64,000 nt of DNA. It comes from Haladaptatus halobius (GTDB lineage: Archaea > Halobacteriota > Halobacteria > Halobacteriales > Haladaptataceae). A program made the position numbers and the translations under genes. The notes below the pieces were generated by a model. That model worked only from the letters and a program-made list of their open reading frames with translations. It ran no database searches and was not told the DNA's origin. Of this stretch, positions 1 through 8,636 are shown piece after piece. The DNA is taken from the NCBI RefSeq assembly GCF_020618475.1, contig NZ_CP085340.1:186001-250000 (forward strand), given 5' to 3'. How positions within the stretch are numbered: position 1 is the first letter of the stretch; every line of letters begins with the position of its first letter.

Positions 1-413
1 AGAATAGCAACGACGGGCGTATTGTTGATGAGCCCCGAAACCGGCCCGGTGACGCCGATCGTCGTGGCAAGTTGCTTGCGCTGGTCGGTACCGGCGAACG
101 CGGCCATCTTCCGACCGATCAGTTGGACGATGCCGGTTCGGTTGATCCCCGTGCTCAGGATGAGCATGGCCAGTACAGTAATCGTGGCAGGGTTGGCAAA
201 TCCCGAGATACCCTCTTGCGGAGAGATTTGTGTCCACGGTTCGAGAACCATCAACAAAACCATCACCAGGATGGCAGTGACGTCGATCGGAAACCATTCG
301 GTCGCAAACAGCACGAGTGCGAGGAGAATGAGTGCGAAAACGACGAGCATCTCGGCCGTCACCGGAGTTGAGGCCACATCTTGGACTGCCAGAGAGGCTG
401 AAGAGAAAGACAT
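1..413 (-). CDS. SLC13-type sodium/anion symporter, N-terminal part (runs off the left edge)
   Basis: Reading the minus strand from an ATG at 413 gives an open frame of 137 codons that is still open at base 1. It begins MSFSSASLAVQDVAS and continues with several strongly hydrophobic stretches, including ILLALVLFATEWFPIDVTAI and the motif NPATITVLAMLIL, then LSTGINRTG and a GLINNTPVVAI loop. These are hallmarks of the SLC13/CitT/ArsB permease superfamily (anion:Na+ symport in the cell membrane); many haloarchaeal members have TrkA-C domains in the middle. The missing C-terminus cannot be judged. A decayed C-terminal half of the same family lies at 5485-6690. Substrate unknown; sulfate, phosphate or dicarboxylate are possibilities for the family. 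Confidence 0.85.
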   Translation of the reverse strand, partial: MSFSSASLAVQDVASTPVTAEMLVVFALILLALVLFATEWFPIDVTAILVMVLLMVLEPWTQISPQEGISGFANPATITVLAMLILSTGINRTGIVQLIGRKMAAFAGTDQRKQLATTIGVTGPVSGLINNTPVVAI

Positions 414-754
414 ACTGCAAAGAGACGTTAACGAGGGAATAGACTGGTATCCGGACCAACTGATCGACTGAGCGTTTCAACTGATTCTGGTTGGGGTTCC
501 CGTCGAGAATCGGTGCGACCGTCTTTGTGGTATCGTCCGGCCATGCGCCAGAAGTTGCGACCGGTGCTCTCAATGCATTGTGAAGACGAGTGGCTGGTAC
601 ACGGGTGTTAATAGAAGAAGCGAGGTTCGGAGATTGTCTCGTTCCTGGATTGTTGCTATTGAATTGAAAATATGGTACTCCTTTTTTGATCGCAGCGACC
701 AATTCCCTCACAAAATACTCATAGGTTCACCGATTATTCTAACACACAAGAATC
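414..754. other. Intergenic, 341 bp, AT-rich after 590, with repeat copy A
   Basis: No supportable gene. It holds the first copy of the 30-bp palindromic repeat (549-578). The second half (600-750) is AT-rich and probably includes the promoter of the small broken gene at 755. Confidence 0.6.
549..578 (+). repeat. 30-bp palindromic repeat, copy A
   Basis: One of six same-strand copies in the first 9.8 kb. It starts CAGAAG, then has an inverted repeat TTGCGA-N7-TCTCAA, then TGCAT. It is nearly identical to copy B at 1307-1336. Noncoding context. Confidence 0.85.
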
Positions 755-988
755 ATGTCCTCCACTAAATCGAATCCGCCATTCACTGAGCGTCTTTTTG
801 ATATCAACCGGCTCGTCTTTCTTGTCCTCGTAGGGGTTGTCGCAGTTGGACTCAACAATGCTGGTTTACCACTATTTGGGATTAACACTGTGTCAGAGGC
901 GATCTAATCCTTTCTAATCTTAGTCGTAGGTGGATATCTAGGGTTGACAGCTTTTGATTTGCTGTGGGACCACTATTACGGAATGTAG
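755..988 (+). pseudogene. Small two-helix membrane protein interrupted by a stop codon
   Basis: ATG at 755 opens MSSTKSNPPFTERLFDINRL, followed by a hydrophobic helix (FLVLVGVVAVGLNNAG), then an in-frame TAA at 905-907. The same frame continues with a second hydrophobic helix (FLILVVGGYLGLTAFDLLW) to a TAG at 986-988. The two helices in one frame suggest a roughly 77-residue two-pass membrane protein broken by one point mutation. The 50-residue upstream piece could still be made as a single-pass peptide. Family not recognised; neighbours give no clue. Confidence 0.55.
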
Positions 989-1306
989 TCAATTACGGCG
1001 GAGTCGATCTGTTGATGCAAGTCGAAGTGGCTGGCGAATGCGAGCGACCGCCTCTTGTGACGGCAAACATGGTTCTCACGCTGCTAAAGCAGACTGGCAT
1101 TGGATAGTTCGGTGGTACGACACAGTGAACGCCCGTGGATGAGCAACAGCGTTGGCTCAAACGATCCGCAAATCCCGGAAACGCTATAATACTAACTAGA
1201 ATTGACCATAGACTCCGGTTTGAAATGGTTGTAGATCGATGAATCAGTCAAAATCGTGCATTTTGGGACCTCTATACTGGGTGTAGTCTCATCTTCCACT
1301 CCGAGT
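989..1306. other. Noncoding stretch with a repeat block shared with 9.6 kb
   Basis: No gene seen at 989-1184. From about 1185 to 1306 the sequence clearly resembles 9579-9699: both contain ACTAAC/AATAAC-TAGA, a GTTTGAA segment, AAATCGTGCATT, and GGTGTAGTCTCATCTTCC, and both run straight into a copy of the 30-bp palindrome. This is the body of a small nonautonomous element or IS remnant. Confidence 0.6.
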
Positions 1307-1336
1307 CAGAAGTTGCGACCGGTGCTCTCAATGCAT
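1307..1336 (+). repeat. 30-bp palindromic repeat, copy B
   Basis: Same core as copy A (TTGCGA-N7-TCTCAA followed by TGCAT). It sits directly after the 1185-1306 block and just downstream of the convergent end of the MFS gene. Confidence 0.85.
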
Positions 1337-1404
1337 AGATTCTCACCCTCCTCGATTTGTTCACTCATTCTCCGACAAAACAGCTATCACATCCGTTTCG
1401 TGTA

Positions 1405-2748
1405 TTACTCGATCGTTACACGATCAGGGGATGGTAACTCACGAAGCTCTGGATTCAGAAGTACATACAACGCCAATGCGATCGCTGCGACCCCGAGTGC
1501 AGCCATCGCAGCTCGAGGACTGACCCAGCCAGCGAACACTCCTCCAGCTAGCGAACCAATTGGAACCATGGATGCTGACGCCGATCCGTAAATGCTACTC
1601 ACCCGTCCAACCTTCTCTGCTGGCGGTGCGGCTTGAAACACTGTGGCTACATACACAGAAACAATCCCGATCGGAATGTTAGTCAGCGCAAAGAGCAGCC
1701 CCGTCAAAGGGAGCCAGTTCGCGAGGAGTGCACCACTCCAAAGGAGCCCTGCAATGGTGTATCCGACAATCATGCTCCCTCCCAATGGACGTGTCGCAAT
1801 GAAGTTTGAGGCGAGGGCTCCGACGAAGCCGCCGGCTGCGATTGATCCCATGAGAATCCCATACGCACCAGCTGCACCGATTTGACTCACCACTTCTGGA
1901 ACGACAAGGGAGTCAGCGTACGCAGGTGTCGCTGCCAGCATCATCCCAACCGAAAAGTTGGCAGCTACTGCCCCGGCAAGTAGCGGCACAAGAGGTGTCC
2001 CACGAAGAACGCCCACTCCTTCGCGCATACGCGTCAAGTAGAAGTCGGAGTCTTCCGCTCCCGTGTATGAACCGTCACCGTCTGTAACTATTGAATTTCC
2101 GCTGTCCTTGGCTTGCCTCTCGTCACCTGACAACGTCGAGGGTTCTTCGGACTGGTTGTCATCCGGTACCGTATTTGCAGATGGGATCGAGACAGTTGCA
2201 AATACGATCGCAGCGATTCCGAACGTAATGGCGTCAAGGACAAACAATGCAATCGCGCTGAAAAGACCAATAAGGACACCACCAACCCCATTCGCTACCA
2301 TGTCGAACCCTTGGTAGGCGACCGAAAACGCTGAATTGGCCGCGACCAGTTCTTCTCTATTGAGGATTCGTGGGAGTGCGGTACTCTGCGCCGGATACAC
2401 TAACTGGTTGAGTGCCGAAAGGACGGGCATTACGATGAGCACTAACTCGACGGTAAGGAATCCGAAAACATGGGTTATCGGAATCACCGAGACGACAACC
2501 GCCTGAATGAGTTGTGTGCCGACGAGCGTTCGGCGAATCGACCACCGATCAACCAGTGGTCCTGCGAGGAACTGAAACACTTGTGGGGTCATTGTCACGA
2601 AACCAGCGATTCCTGTGTAGACCGGATCATTCGTCAAACTGTAGACGAGCCACATCGCGGCGACAAGATAGAAGCTGTCACCAACATTGGTTATTACACG
2701 ACCTGTAAACAACCGACGAAACGTCCGATTTCGAAAGGCTTCACGCAT
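1405..2748 (-). CDS. MFS transporter, EntS/MFS_3-like exporter
   Basis: A 447-residue polytopic membrane protein. It begins MREAFRNRTFRRLFTGRVIT, typical of the MFS_3 (enterobactin-exporter-like) subfamily, in which the first helix follows an F-R-x-L-x-x-G motif. About twelve hydrophobic segments are visible, split by an acidic cytosolic loop near residues 195-240. The conserved DRWSIRRTLVGTQ loop between helices 2 and 3 matches the MFS signature region. Likely role: proton-driven efflux of a small molecule or drug. It lies about 280 bp downstream of, and in the same direction as, the regulator at 3032-3940, which may control it. It ends with TAA. Confidence 0.85.
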   Translation of the reverse strand: MREAFRNRTFRRLFTGRVITNVGDSFYLVAAMWLVYSLTNDPVYTGIAGFVTMTPQVFQFLAGPLVDRWSIRRTLVGTQLIQAVVVSVIPITHVFGFLTVELVLIVMPVLSALNQLVYPAQSTALPRILNREELVAANSAFSVAYQGFDMVANGVGGVLIGLFSAIALFVLDAITFGIAAIVFATVSIPSANTVPDDNQSEEPSTLSGDERQAKDSGNSIVTDGDGSYTGAEDSDFYLTRMREGVGVLRGTPLVPLLAGAVAANFSVGMMLAATPAYADSLVVPEVVSQIGAAGAYGILMGSIAAGGFVGALASNFIATRPLGGSMIVGYTIAGLLWSGALLANWLPLTGLLFALTNIPIGIVSVYVATVFQAAPPAEKVGRVSSIYGSASASMVPIGSLAGGVFAGWVSPRAAMAALGVAAIALALYVLLNPELRELPSPDRVTIE

Positions 2749-3031
2749 ATTCTGATCAATCGAACGATGAGGCCATAAATATAATTAGAATGATATTTCT
2801 GTTACGGGTTGTACAGAAGTCTTATTCTGTATTTCAGTTGGCAATTCAATCAAGTTCGGTCTCACGAAGAGAATCAACTCATACCAGCTTCAGGTGTTTT
2901 CTATCAGATCACGGCGAGTCCGTTTGACGACCAACGGAGCCGTTTCTCCAATACGTGCGAAGAGCTCCCAGTGATCAGATTCTGTACTGAGAATACCGTT
3001 TTGACCGATAGATAACGCGAACACCATCAAG
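2749..3031. other. Intergenic between MFS gene and regulator
   Basis: 283 bp, AT-rich near 2770-2810. It probably carries the MFS promoter read on the minus strand (AT-rich TATAAATATAAT-like run near 2775-2790). No convincing gene. Confidence 0.5.
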
Positions 3032-3940
3032 TTACGTGTCTATCTCGATGATGTCGAACGCTTCGTCAACGACAACGCTAAGAGTGGAGTCACCAGCTCG
3101 GTACGTTACATCCAATTGGATTGGATTTCGGCTTTCGATATCTACCTTAACTGGACTGAGTTCAGACAGCTCCCAGATAAACCGCTCCTGAACGACAATT
3201 CCATTCTCGTAGTGAAAACTGGCAACACCAGGCTCAGCGAGCAAGAGTGCATGGTATAATGCAACTTGCGACTCGGTGCCACACTGTTGGCAATCAAACA
3301 GAACTACTGGATCGAGAGACTGCCTATTCGAGTTTTCAAACTCAATTTCTGATGATCGATCTCCATCCATCGCGTCAACTAGTTCTACAGTTGGCTTCAT
3401 CTGTCCGTTACAGAATGGGCAGAAGCCGTTGGTGACTTGTTGAACTTTCGTCCGGAAATACTGACTCACAGTTTCAGGAATCTCATTCCGGTCGTACCCG
3501 GCAAACACAGAAGGCGGAATGGGAGCCTCCCAACCGGATGGACAAGATGAACAAGAATCACACCCGATGCGGACGGTTTCATTTTCATACCGTAGCATTA
3601 GAGGGTCACCACTATTTTGGCACGAGTGATTCAACACGATCGGATCGAGAGTCCCGTCCGCTGTGTACATTCCCGACGCAATCGCCCCGTTCACGTGCTT
3701 GCCCGCTTGTGTCAGCTGATATCCTCCATCGGTCTTGATGACGAATTGTCCTATGAGCTTGTCCAAGTGGTAGTTGAATTGGCCAGGGTCGCGCATTCCG
3801 ACGGTCCGCCGTAACTCCGAAAAGGGTATCGTTTGAACATCGGATTTCCAGAGCACCTGTAGGATTTTGAGGCGTGTCTCGTTGGAGAGAGCAGCAAACG
3901 CCTCCTCAGGCTCAGTCTGCTGGACGAACTGGTCACTCAT
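3032..3940 (-). CDS. ArsR-like winged-helix regulator with C-terminal cysteine-rich domain
   Basis: 302 residues. Residues 10-90 form a winged helix: FAALSNETRLKILQVLW is the classic ArsR/HTH_20 first helix, followed by FSELRRTVGMRDPGQFNYHL and DKLIGQF. The C-terminal part holds CDSC-SSC near 127-132, CPFCNGQ near 172, and CQQCG near 215, consistent with zinc-ribbon elements of the haloarchaeal HTH-plus-DUF7351-type regulators. Likely a DNA-binding sensor, perhaps of metals, thiols or a hydrophobic ligand; this is inference. Being upstream of and co-directional with the MFS exporter, it is the obvious candidate regulator of that gene. Confidence 0.8.
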   Translation of the reverse strand: MSDQFVQQTEPEEAFAALSNETRLKILQVLWKSDVQTIPFSELRRTVGMRDPGQFNYHLDKLIGQFVIKTDGGYQLTQAGKHVNGAIASGMYTADGTLDPIVLNHSCQNSGDPLMLRYENETVRIGCDSCSSCPSGWEAPIPPSVFAGYDRNEIPETVSQYFRTKVQQVTNGFCPFCNGQMKPTVELVDAMDGDRSSEIEFENSNRQSLDPVVLFDCQQCGTESQVALYHALLLAEPGVASFHYENGIVVQERFIWELSELSPVKVDIESRNPIQLDVTYRAGDSTLSVVVDEAFDIIEIDT

Positions 3941-4123
3941 ATCTCTCTCTTAGAGACGTTTTCTCATAGGGATACCGGGGAATTGCGTGATGCACAGCCT
4001 CTCCCTCACAGAGATATGGGGTTCCAGCATCTACTGATTAGGGATGTTCTTGAGAGCACAGTGTTCACCCCCCTGCAGTGTCATCGACGCAGGCTTCGCG
4101 ACGCGCTGTCTTTCGGCGTTGCT

Positions 4124-4153
4124 CAGAAGTTGAGACCAGCGCTCCCAATGCAT
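4124..4153 (+). repeat. 30-bp palindromic repeat, copy C
   Basis: CAGAAG, then TTGAGA-N7-TCCCAA, then TGCAT. It is followed about 120 bp later by a block (4272-4334) shared with the downstream flank of copy E. Confidence 0.8.
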
Positions 4154-4271
4154 CTGGATTCTCCTCAAAATCAGGTCGGATTGTGACCGGAGTACCGACA
4201 ACGGTCAAAGAGTGAAGGTGCACTCCCAGCTCGTTGTTCGCTTTGGAAGTTCCATCTTCAAAGCGAGTAAC

Positions 4272-4334
4272 GGTGACTGACTACTTGCTAAGCCCGACCA
4301 AAACTTATTTGATATAAATTGTCTTACAAAAAGA
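4272..4334 (+). repeat. Short repeat block shared with 9455-9516
   Basis: Both blocks contain GTGACTGA-(C/T)-TACTTGCT, a GACCA motif, CTTATTTGATA or GTTATTTGATA, and end in a TAC-A-AA-AG sequence. In both places the block follows a 30-bp palindrome (copies C and E), at different distances. It looks like the other part of the same nonautonomous element. In copy C it lies in the promoter region of the TauE/SafE gene. Confidence 0.55.
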
Positions 4335-4428
4335 CGGCGAGTATTTTGATTTTGACTGTCCGAAAAAGTAAAGATGTTGAGCATCGTCAGATTACTACAC
4401 CTTCCAGCTTTCCGGGGTGGGGATAGCA

Positions 4429-5478
4429 ATGGATTCTGAAGAAGAACAGACTATCGAGGATGGAGTAAAATATATTGAACAGAATATCGTGGGACTCGAA
4501 GCTGAACTCGTCGACATCGAACCAATCGAAATCGGCAAGGAGGCACAGCAGTTAGACGTTAATCGCACGCTCATCGAGCGGATGCGCTTACCCCGTTCGA
4601 CCCTTCGCCGTCTCGGCTACCTCGGATTCATCTACTTCCTCGGATTGGCAGTGATGGTGCCGTTTTTCGGCACCACAACTGAGACGTTCCTGTTGCCACT
4701 CATTCCGGCTGTTGTCATTCTAGCCCTTTCATTCGAGCTGATGGACTCGGCGGCTGGCATGGGCTTTGGAACCGCGCTCGCACCGCTCTTGTTCATCTTG
4801 GGCTACAGCCCGCTGGCGGTGACACCTGTTCTCCTCATCTCCGAGACGATCACCGGGTTCGTCTCAGGGGCTGTCCACCACGAACTGAAGAACGCCTCGT
4901 TTTCATTTCGTCCACTGAACTCAGAAACCAAAACAATGCTCCTCTTGGGCAGCGTCGGTGCCGTCGCGAGCATTGTCTCTATCGTGCTAACGTATTTCGC
5001 GCTCTCGTTACCTGAGTCGTACATCGAAACATACGTTTCGCTGCTTGTCCTCGCGATGGGGTTGATCGGATTGATTCGGGCACGCATCGCGACGACGATC
5101 GAGTACAAGCCGCGCCGGTTAGTAGCCTTTGCAGCACTTGCTGGCGTCAACAAGGGTATTGGTGGTGGTGGCTACGGTCCGGTCGTCACGCTCGGCCAGG
5201 TTCTGTCGGGTGTATATGAGAAGAGCGCGACTGCCATTGCGTCACTCGCGGAGAGCATCGTCTCGCTCGTCGGTGTAATTACGTTCTTTGCACTGTCGAC
5301 GCAGGGAGTGGCTGTCGATCTCGTCCTCTTACCCTCCATCTTCACAGGTGGGTTCTTGGCGGCTATTGGGGCGCCTTACCTCGTGCGCGTCGTGCCGAAC
5401 CAGGTTTGGCGCTACGTTATTCCGTTGTACGCGTTCACCATCGGCCTCCTCGGTGTGACGATTGGCCTCGAGGTCTGA
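4429..5478 (+). CDS. TSUP family (TauE/SafE) permease
   Basis: 349 residues from the ATG at 4429; a GTG at 4417 in the same frame would add four residues. After a 65-residue acidic cytosolic head there are about eight hydrophobic helices in two similar halves. The family motif appears as MDSAAGMGFGTALAPLLFILGY (split here in reading) in the first half and as GVNKGIGGGGYGPVVTLGQV in the second. TSUP proteins export or import sulfite, organosulfonates and related anions across the membrane. The N-terminal soluble extension is longer than usual. A decayed SLC13 anion transporter and a UspA gene follow on the same strand. An 11-bp direct repeat (TTACAAAAAGA) brackets the gene at 4324 and 5485. 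Confidence 0.85.
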   Translation: MDSEEEQTIEDGVKYIEQNIVGLEAELVDIEPIEIGKEAQQLDVNRTLIERMRLPRSTLRRLGYLGFIYFLGLAVMVPFFGTTTETFLLPLIPAVVILALSFELMDSAAGMGFGTALAPLLFILGYSPLAVTPVLLISETITGFVSGAVHHELKNASFSFRPLNSETKTMLLLGSVGAVASIVSIVLTYFALSLPESYIETYVSLLVLAMGLIGLIRARIATTIEYKPRRLVAFAALAGVNKGIGGGGYGPVVTLGQVLSGVYEKSATAIASLAESIVSLVGVITFFALSTQGVAVDLVLLPSIFTGGFLAAIGAPYLVRVVPNQVWRYVIPLYAFTIGLLGVTIGLEV

Positions 5479-5484
5479 TACCCC

Positions 5485-6690
5485 TTACAAAAAGATTCAA
5501 AGTCGTCGTTCGGGATACATCTGCACTCGTCGGAACGACGGTCGCGAACGCCATTGACGAATCCGAATTCGACGCCGACATTCTCTAACTCATTCGTGAT
5601 GACGACCGATTCACCGAACCACTTGCAAAGAAGGAAATTCAAGCTGGCGATGTTCTCTTGCTCCGTGCCAGTGGCCGCACGCTCAGACGGCTCGTCACTC
5701 TAGACAATCTTGCGATTCGTGGCTCGCTCTCGACCGACGAAGAACTCGAACCCGAGAAGACCGCCGAACAGACTATCGTCGAAGTGGTTATCCCATCGAG
5801 TTCGTTTCTCGTCGGAGAGACACTCGACAGTTCGACGTTCCGCCAACGCTACGACGCGAACGTCTTGGCATTCCGGAGCCGTGGAGAGACCATCCGCGAC
5901 CGACTCGAAGACCTCGCCATTCGGGCAGGAGATACCCTGTTGATTCAAGCTGACACCAATAGCATCGACCGACTCGCACAGAATCGCGACTTCATCCTCG
6001 CACACGAGGCGGACGAACCTGACTATCGGACAGACAAAATCCCGCACGCCGTCGCCATCATGGTCGGCGTCGTCGGCTTCGTCGCAACCCCATGGGCGTT
6101 CCTCGGAACCATGCTCGCCTCACTGACTGGGGACGAACAGTTCACGATGCTTGCGACGGCGCAACAGGACATCCTCATAACGGCCCTCGCAGGTGTCGTT
6201 GCAATGGTTGTTGCAGGCGTTCTCAAACCGAATGAATTGTACGATTCGGTCGATTGGGACGTCATCTTCCTGTTGGCAGGTGTCATCCCGCTCGGTATCG
6301 CGCTTGAACAGACCAGTGCGGCTCTGCTCCTGAGACGTGTTGTTGCGGCGTCGGCAGACTTCTTGCCCGTCATCCTCGTACTGTGGGTGTTCTATATCGC
6401 GACGGGGCTCATCACTGAAGTCATTAGCAACAATGCGAGTGTCGTCCTGATGATTCCGGTTGCGGCGGCAGCTGCGACGGCGATCCGGTGCAAATCCATT
6501 CGCGTTCGTTCTCGCGGTGACGTTCGCGGCAAGTACCGCCTTCCTTGGTCCAGTGGGCTACCAGACGAATCTCTTCGTTTACGGTCCCGGTTGGTACAAG
6601 TTCACGGACTACTTCCGGGTCGGGGCACCGCTCCAATTGCTTCTCTCGGCGGTCACTGTCATCGGAATCGCTACGTTGTGGGGCCTCTAA
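5485..6690 (+). pseudogene. SLC13-type transporter remnant: two TrkA-C domains plus C-terminal permease half
   Basis: The N-terminal permease half is absent. From 5490 the frame reads FKVVVRDTSALVGTTVANAI, a TrkA-C domain, with an in-frame TAA at 5586-5588. It resumes as a second TrkA-C domain (VEVVIPSSSFLVGETLDSS) and then transmembrane helices ending with ITEVISNNASVVLMIPVAAA. Just after, near 6485, one extra C shifts the frame; the ancestral ending GANPFAFVLAVTFAASTAFL and GYQTNLFVYGPGWYKF is read in the next frame to a stop at 6690. So there are three lesions: 5' truncation, a nonsense codon and a +1 frameshift. It belongs to the same family as the gene at 1-413. Confidence 0.85.
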
Positions 6691-6715
6691 TGAACTGATT
6701 AGGTGTGGGTGAACC

Positions 6716-7591
6716 ATGTACACAGATGTCTTGATTCCAGTCGACGGAAGCGACGCAAGTCGGCGGGCACTCGAGTATGGTGTCACGTTTGCAACCAATT
6801 TCGGAGCGACGATTCACGCACTGTACGTACTTGACCGGGAGGCATTACCTGTCTCCGAAGAGCATGGGCTTCCAGATGAAACGATAACTGCAGAAGTCGC
6901 CGATGATGTCGCGTCAGTGTTCGAAGATGTCCAGATGTATGGTAGCGATGCTGGCCTCTCTGTCAAGACGGAACGCCGAGAAGGAGATCCTGTCACGGAA
7001 ATTCTGCAGTATGTAGCCGAACATGGATGTGATCTCATCGTTCTGAGTCCCACTCAAGAAAGTCGATTCTCACGCTTTCTCCGCCGGAGCGTCACTACGC
7101 AAGTCGTTCAAACCGCATCGGTGCCTGTCGTGACCGTCTTAGCCAACGAAACACGCGACACCCCGGAGTGGGAGACCATCTTGCTCGCCACGGATGGGCG
7201 AGCAGGGTCGAATCGTGCGACCTCGGAAGCAGTGGAACTCGCAGCTGCACTCGATGCGAATCTTCACATCGTGTATGTCGTTGAAGACCGCTTCCTCAAC
7301 TCCCCTGTGTTTCGGGATGTCCTCGAACAAGAAGGCGAGCGTGCAACGATGGCAGTTTCGAATCGGGCGACTCAATCCGGGATCAGCACCGTGACCGAGA
7401 TCACTCAAGGTAACCCTGCTGATGAATTACGTGACTACGCAACCGAGAATGGTGTTGATCTCGTCGTCATGGGTACATATGGTCGAACAGGATTGGATCG
7501 CCTCATGCTCGGTAGTGTCACAAGACGCATGATACGACGCGCCGACACACCGATTTTGACCGTTCGGGCTCAAGAACATACGAGTGATTAA
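6716..7591 (+). CDS. Tandem-domain universal stress protein (UspA)
   Basis: 291 residues with two Usp domains (about 1-140 and 148-285). The first opens MYTDVLIPVDGSDASRRALE; the second opens WETILLATDGRAGSNRATSE. The second domain keeps the ATP-binding motif G-x2-G-x9-G-S as GTYGRTGLDRLMLGSVTRRM. The matching segment of the first domain, SPTQESRFSRFLRRSVTTQV, lacks the glycines, so only the second domain is likely to bind nucleotide. UspA proteins often sit next to transporters in haloarchaea and may modulate them. Here it follows the broken SLC13 gene by 25 bp and may once have been co-transcribed with it. Confidence 0.9.
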   Translation: MYTDVLIPVDGSDASRRALEYGVTFATNFGATIHALYVLDREALPVSEEHGLPDETITAEVADDVASVFEDVQMYGSDAGLSVKTERREGDPVTEILQYVAEHGCDLIVLSPTQESRFSRFLRRSVTTQVVQTASVPVVTVLANETRDTPEWETILLATDGRAGSNRATSEAVELAAALDANLHIVYVVEDRFLNSPVFRDVLEQEGERATMAVSNRATQSGISTVTEITQGNPADELRDYATENGVDLVVMGTYGRTGLDRLMLGSVTRRMIRRADTPILTVRAQEHTSD

Positions 7592-7662
7592 CCGAGGAGA
7601 GGAAACCACTCTACCTGATTTCGCTTTCTAATCGGTATCTATCACGTCGGAACAGGCGTAAA

Positions 7663-7693
7663 GCCTCGCCCTTCAGAGTGGGGGCGGATGTCA
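7663..7693 (+). mobile_element. Solo IS200/IS605-type right end (TnpB-style)
   Basis: The segment GCCTCGCCCTTCAGAG, then GGGGGCGGATGTCA, matches the terminal hairpin plus GATGTCA tail typical of IS1341/IS605-family elements in haloarchaea. No tnpA or tnpB frame is attached. It lies between two convergent UspA genes and overlaps the stop codon of the minus-strand one. It could also act as a terminator. Similar ends are at 38974 and 45453. Confidence 0.5.
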
Positions 7694-8140
7694 CCGAACG
7701 ATAGTCACCGACATCGGTGCGCGATGAGTCACTTTCTCGGCAACGGAACCGAACAGGACATTTGAAATATCCTCGCTTCCGTGGGTCCCCATGACGATGT
7801 GGTTGATCTCGTTCTTGGTGGCGTAGGTCACAATCCCTTTCGGCGCGGATCCCATCTTGACGACGGACTCGAACGGCACATCGTGTTCATCTGCTTTCTT
7901 GCGCATCTCCTCATGAAGTTCCTTTGCGTTGTCCCACTCCTTTTGGTACCACTCCTGTGAGAAGGCGGGCATCCCCGCCTTTCCGAGTGGCGACTGATAT
8001 CCTGGCGTCAGCGGATCAATATCGAACGGATTGATAACGGTAATCGCGATGATTCGCTCGACGGGAAGCGTCAGCGCGTAGTCGAACGCCTCCGCGGCTT
8101 TCGACGACCCGTCGAGTGGAACGAGAATATGCTCTCCCAT
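7691..8140 (-). CDS. Universal stress protein (UspA), single domain
   Basis: 149 residues, one Usp domain. It begins MGEHILVPLDGSSKAAEAFD and ends with the nucleotide-binding motif GTHGSEDISNVLFGSVAEKV, which satisfies G-x2-G-x9-G-S. It is a cytosolic stress protein or adaptor, probably ATP-binding. It is convergent with the tandem-domain UspA gene at 6716-7591; only about 100 bp, including an IS-type hairpin, separates the two stop codons. It is more closely related in length and motif to classical single-domain UspA than to its neighbour. Confidence 0.9.
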   Translation of the reverse strand: MGEHILVPLDGSSKAAEAFDYALTLPVERIIAITVINPFDIDPLTPGYQSPLGKAGMPAFSQEWYQKEWDNAKELHEEMRKKADEHDVPFESVVKMGSAPKGIVTYATKNEINHIVMGTHGSEDISNVLFGSVAEKVTHRAPMSVTIVR

Positions 8141-8494
8141 GGGCAGTTATACGGCCGTCATCCCCCTAAAACGATGTTCTCCTATAATGTCACAACTGTT
8201 GCTAGGTCAGTAAGCATCTCAAGATTAAATTTTGACGCGTTCTGGTCACTCTACTAATTCTTGTAGTACCATAGAACAGTAATCGTCCGCCGGCTGACGT
8301 TCTGCCGGAATCCCGTCTGGTGAGTGGCAACACTCTATAGTCCTATCCAGAGCCACGTAATCTCCTACCAACCCCTGACTCACTCTGAATAGAAGCTCCA
8401 GATTGAAGCTGTGTTGAGGTGACGAATCAAGAAGCAAGCGGGAGGTAGGATAAAACACGAGTATCCTTCGAAACTGTGAGAAAATGGGGAGTTG
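8141..8494. other. Intergenic with a weak minus-strand open frame
   Basis: A minus-strand frame at 8246-8497 (83 residues, MQLPIFSQFRRILVF at the start, ending SMVLQELVE) is open, but it has low GC, no recognisable family and starts inside repeat copy D. I do not call it a gene. The promoter of the minus-strand UspA gene is probably near 8150-8230. Confidence 0.4.
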
Positions 8495-8524
8495 CATAAG
8501 TTGAGACCTGGGCTCTCAACGCAT
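8495..8524 (+). repeat. 30-bp palindromic repeat, copy D
   Basis: CATAAG, then TTGAGA-N7-TCTCAA (a perfect 6-bp stem), then CGCAT. It is followed by ATGTCCTCG. Confidence 0.8.
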
Positions 8525-8636
8525 ATGTCCTCGTAGTTCAGATTGGTCTTTCAGTAGTAAATTAGGCCAATCTATAGTCTCGTGTAGGTCTTGTTCGCAA
8601 TACTACGATGAATCCGATGTTAGTATTGCAGTGCGG

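Noticed and set aside
22..471. Plus-strand open frames (149 and 99 residues) at the left edge
   Set aside because: They are antisense to the clear SLC13-type minus-strand gene, with no family signal.
8246..8497. 83-residue minus-strand frame
   Set aside because: Starts within repeat copy D, no family, weak coding character.
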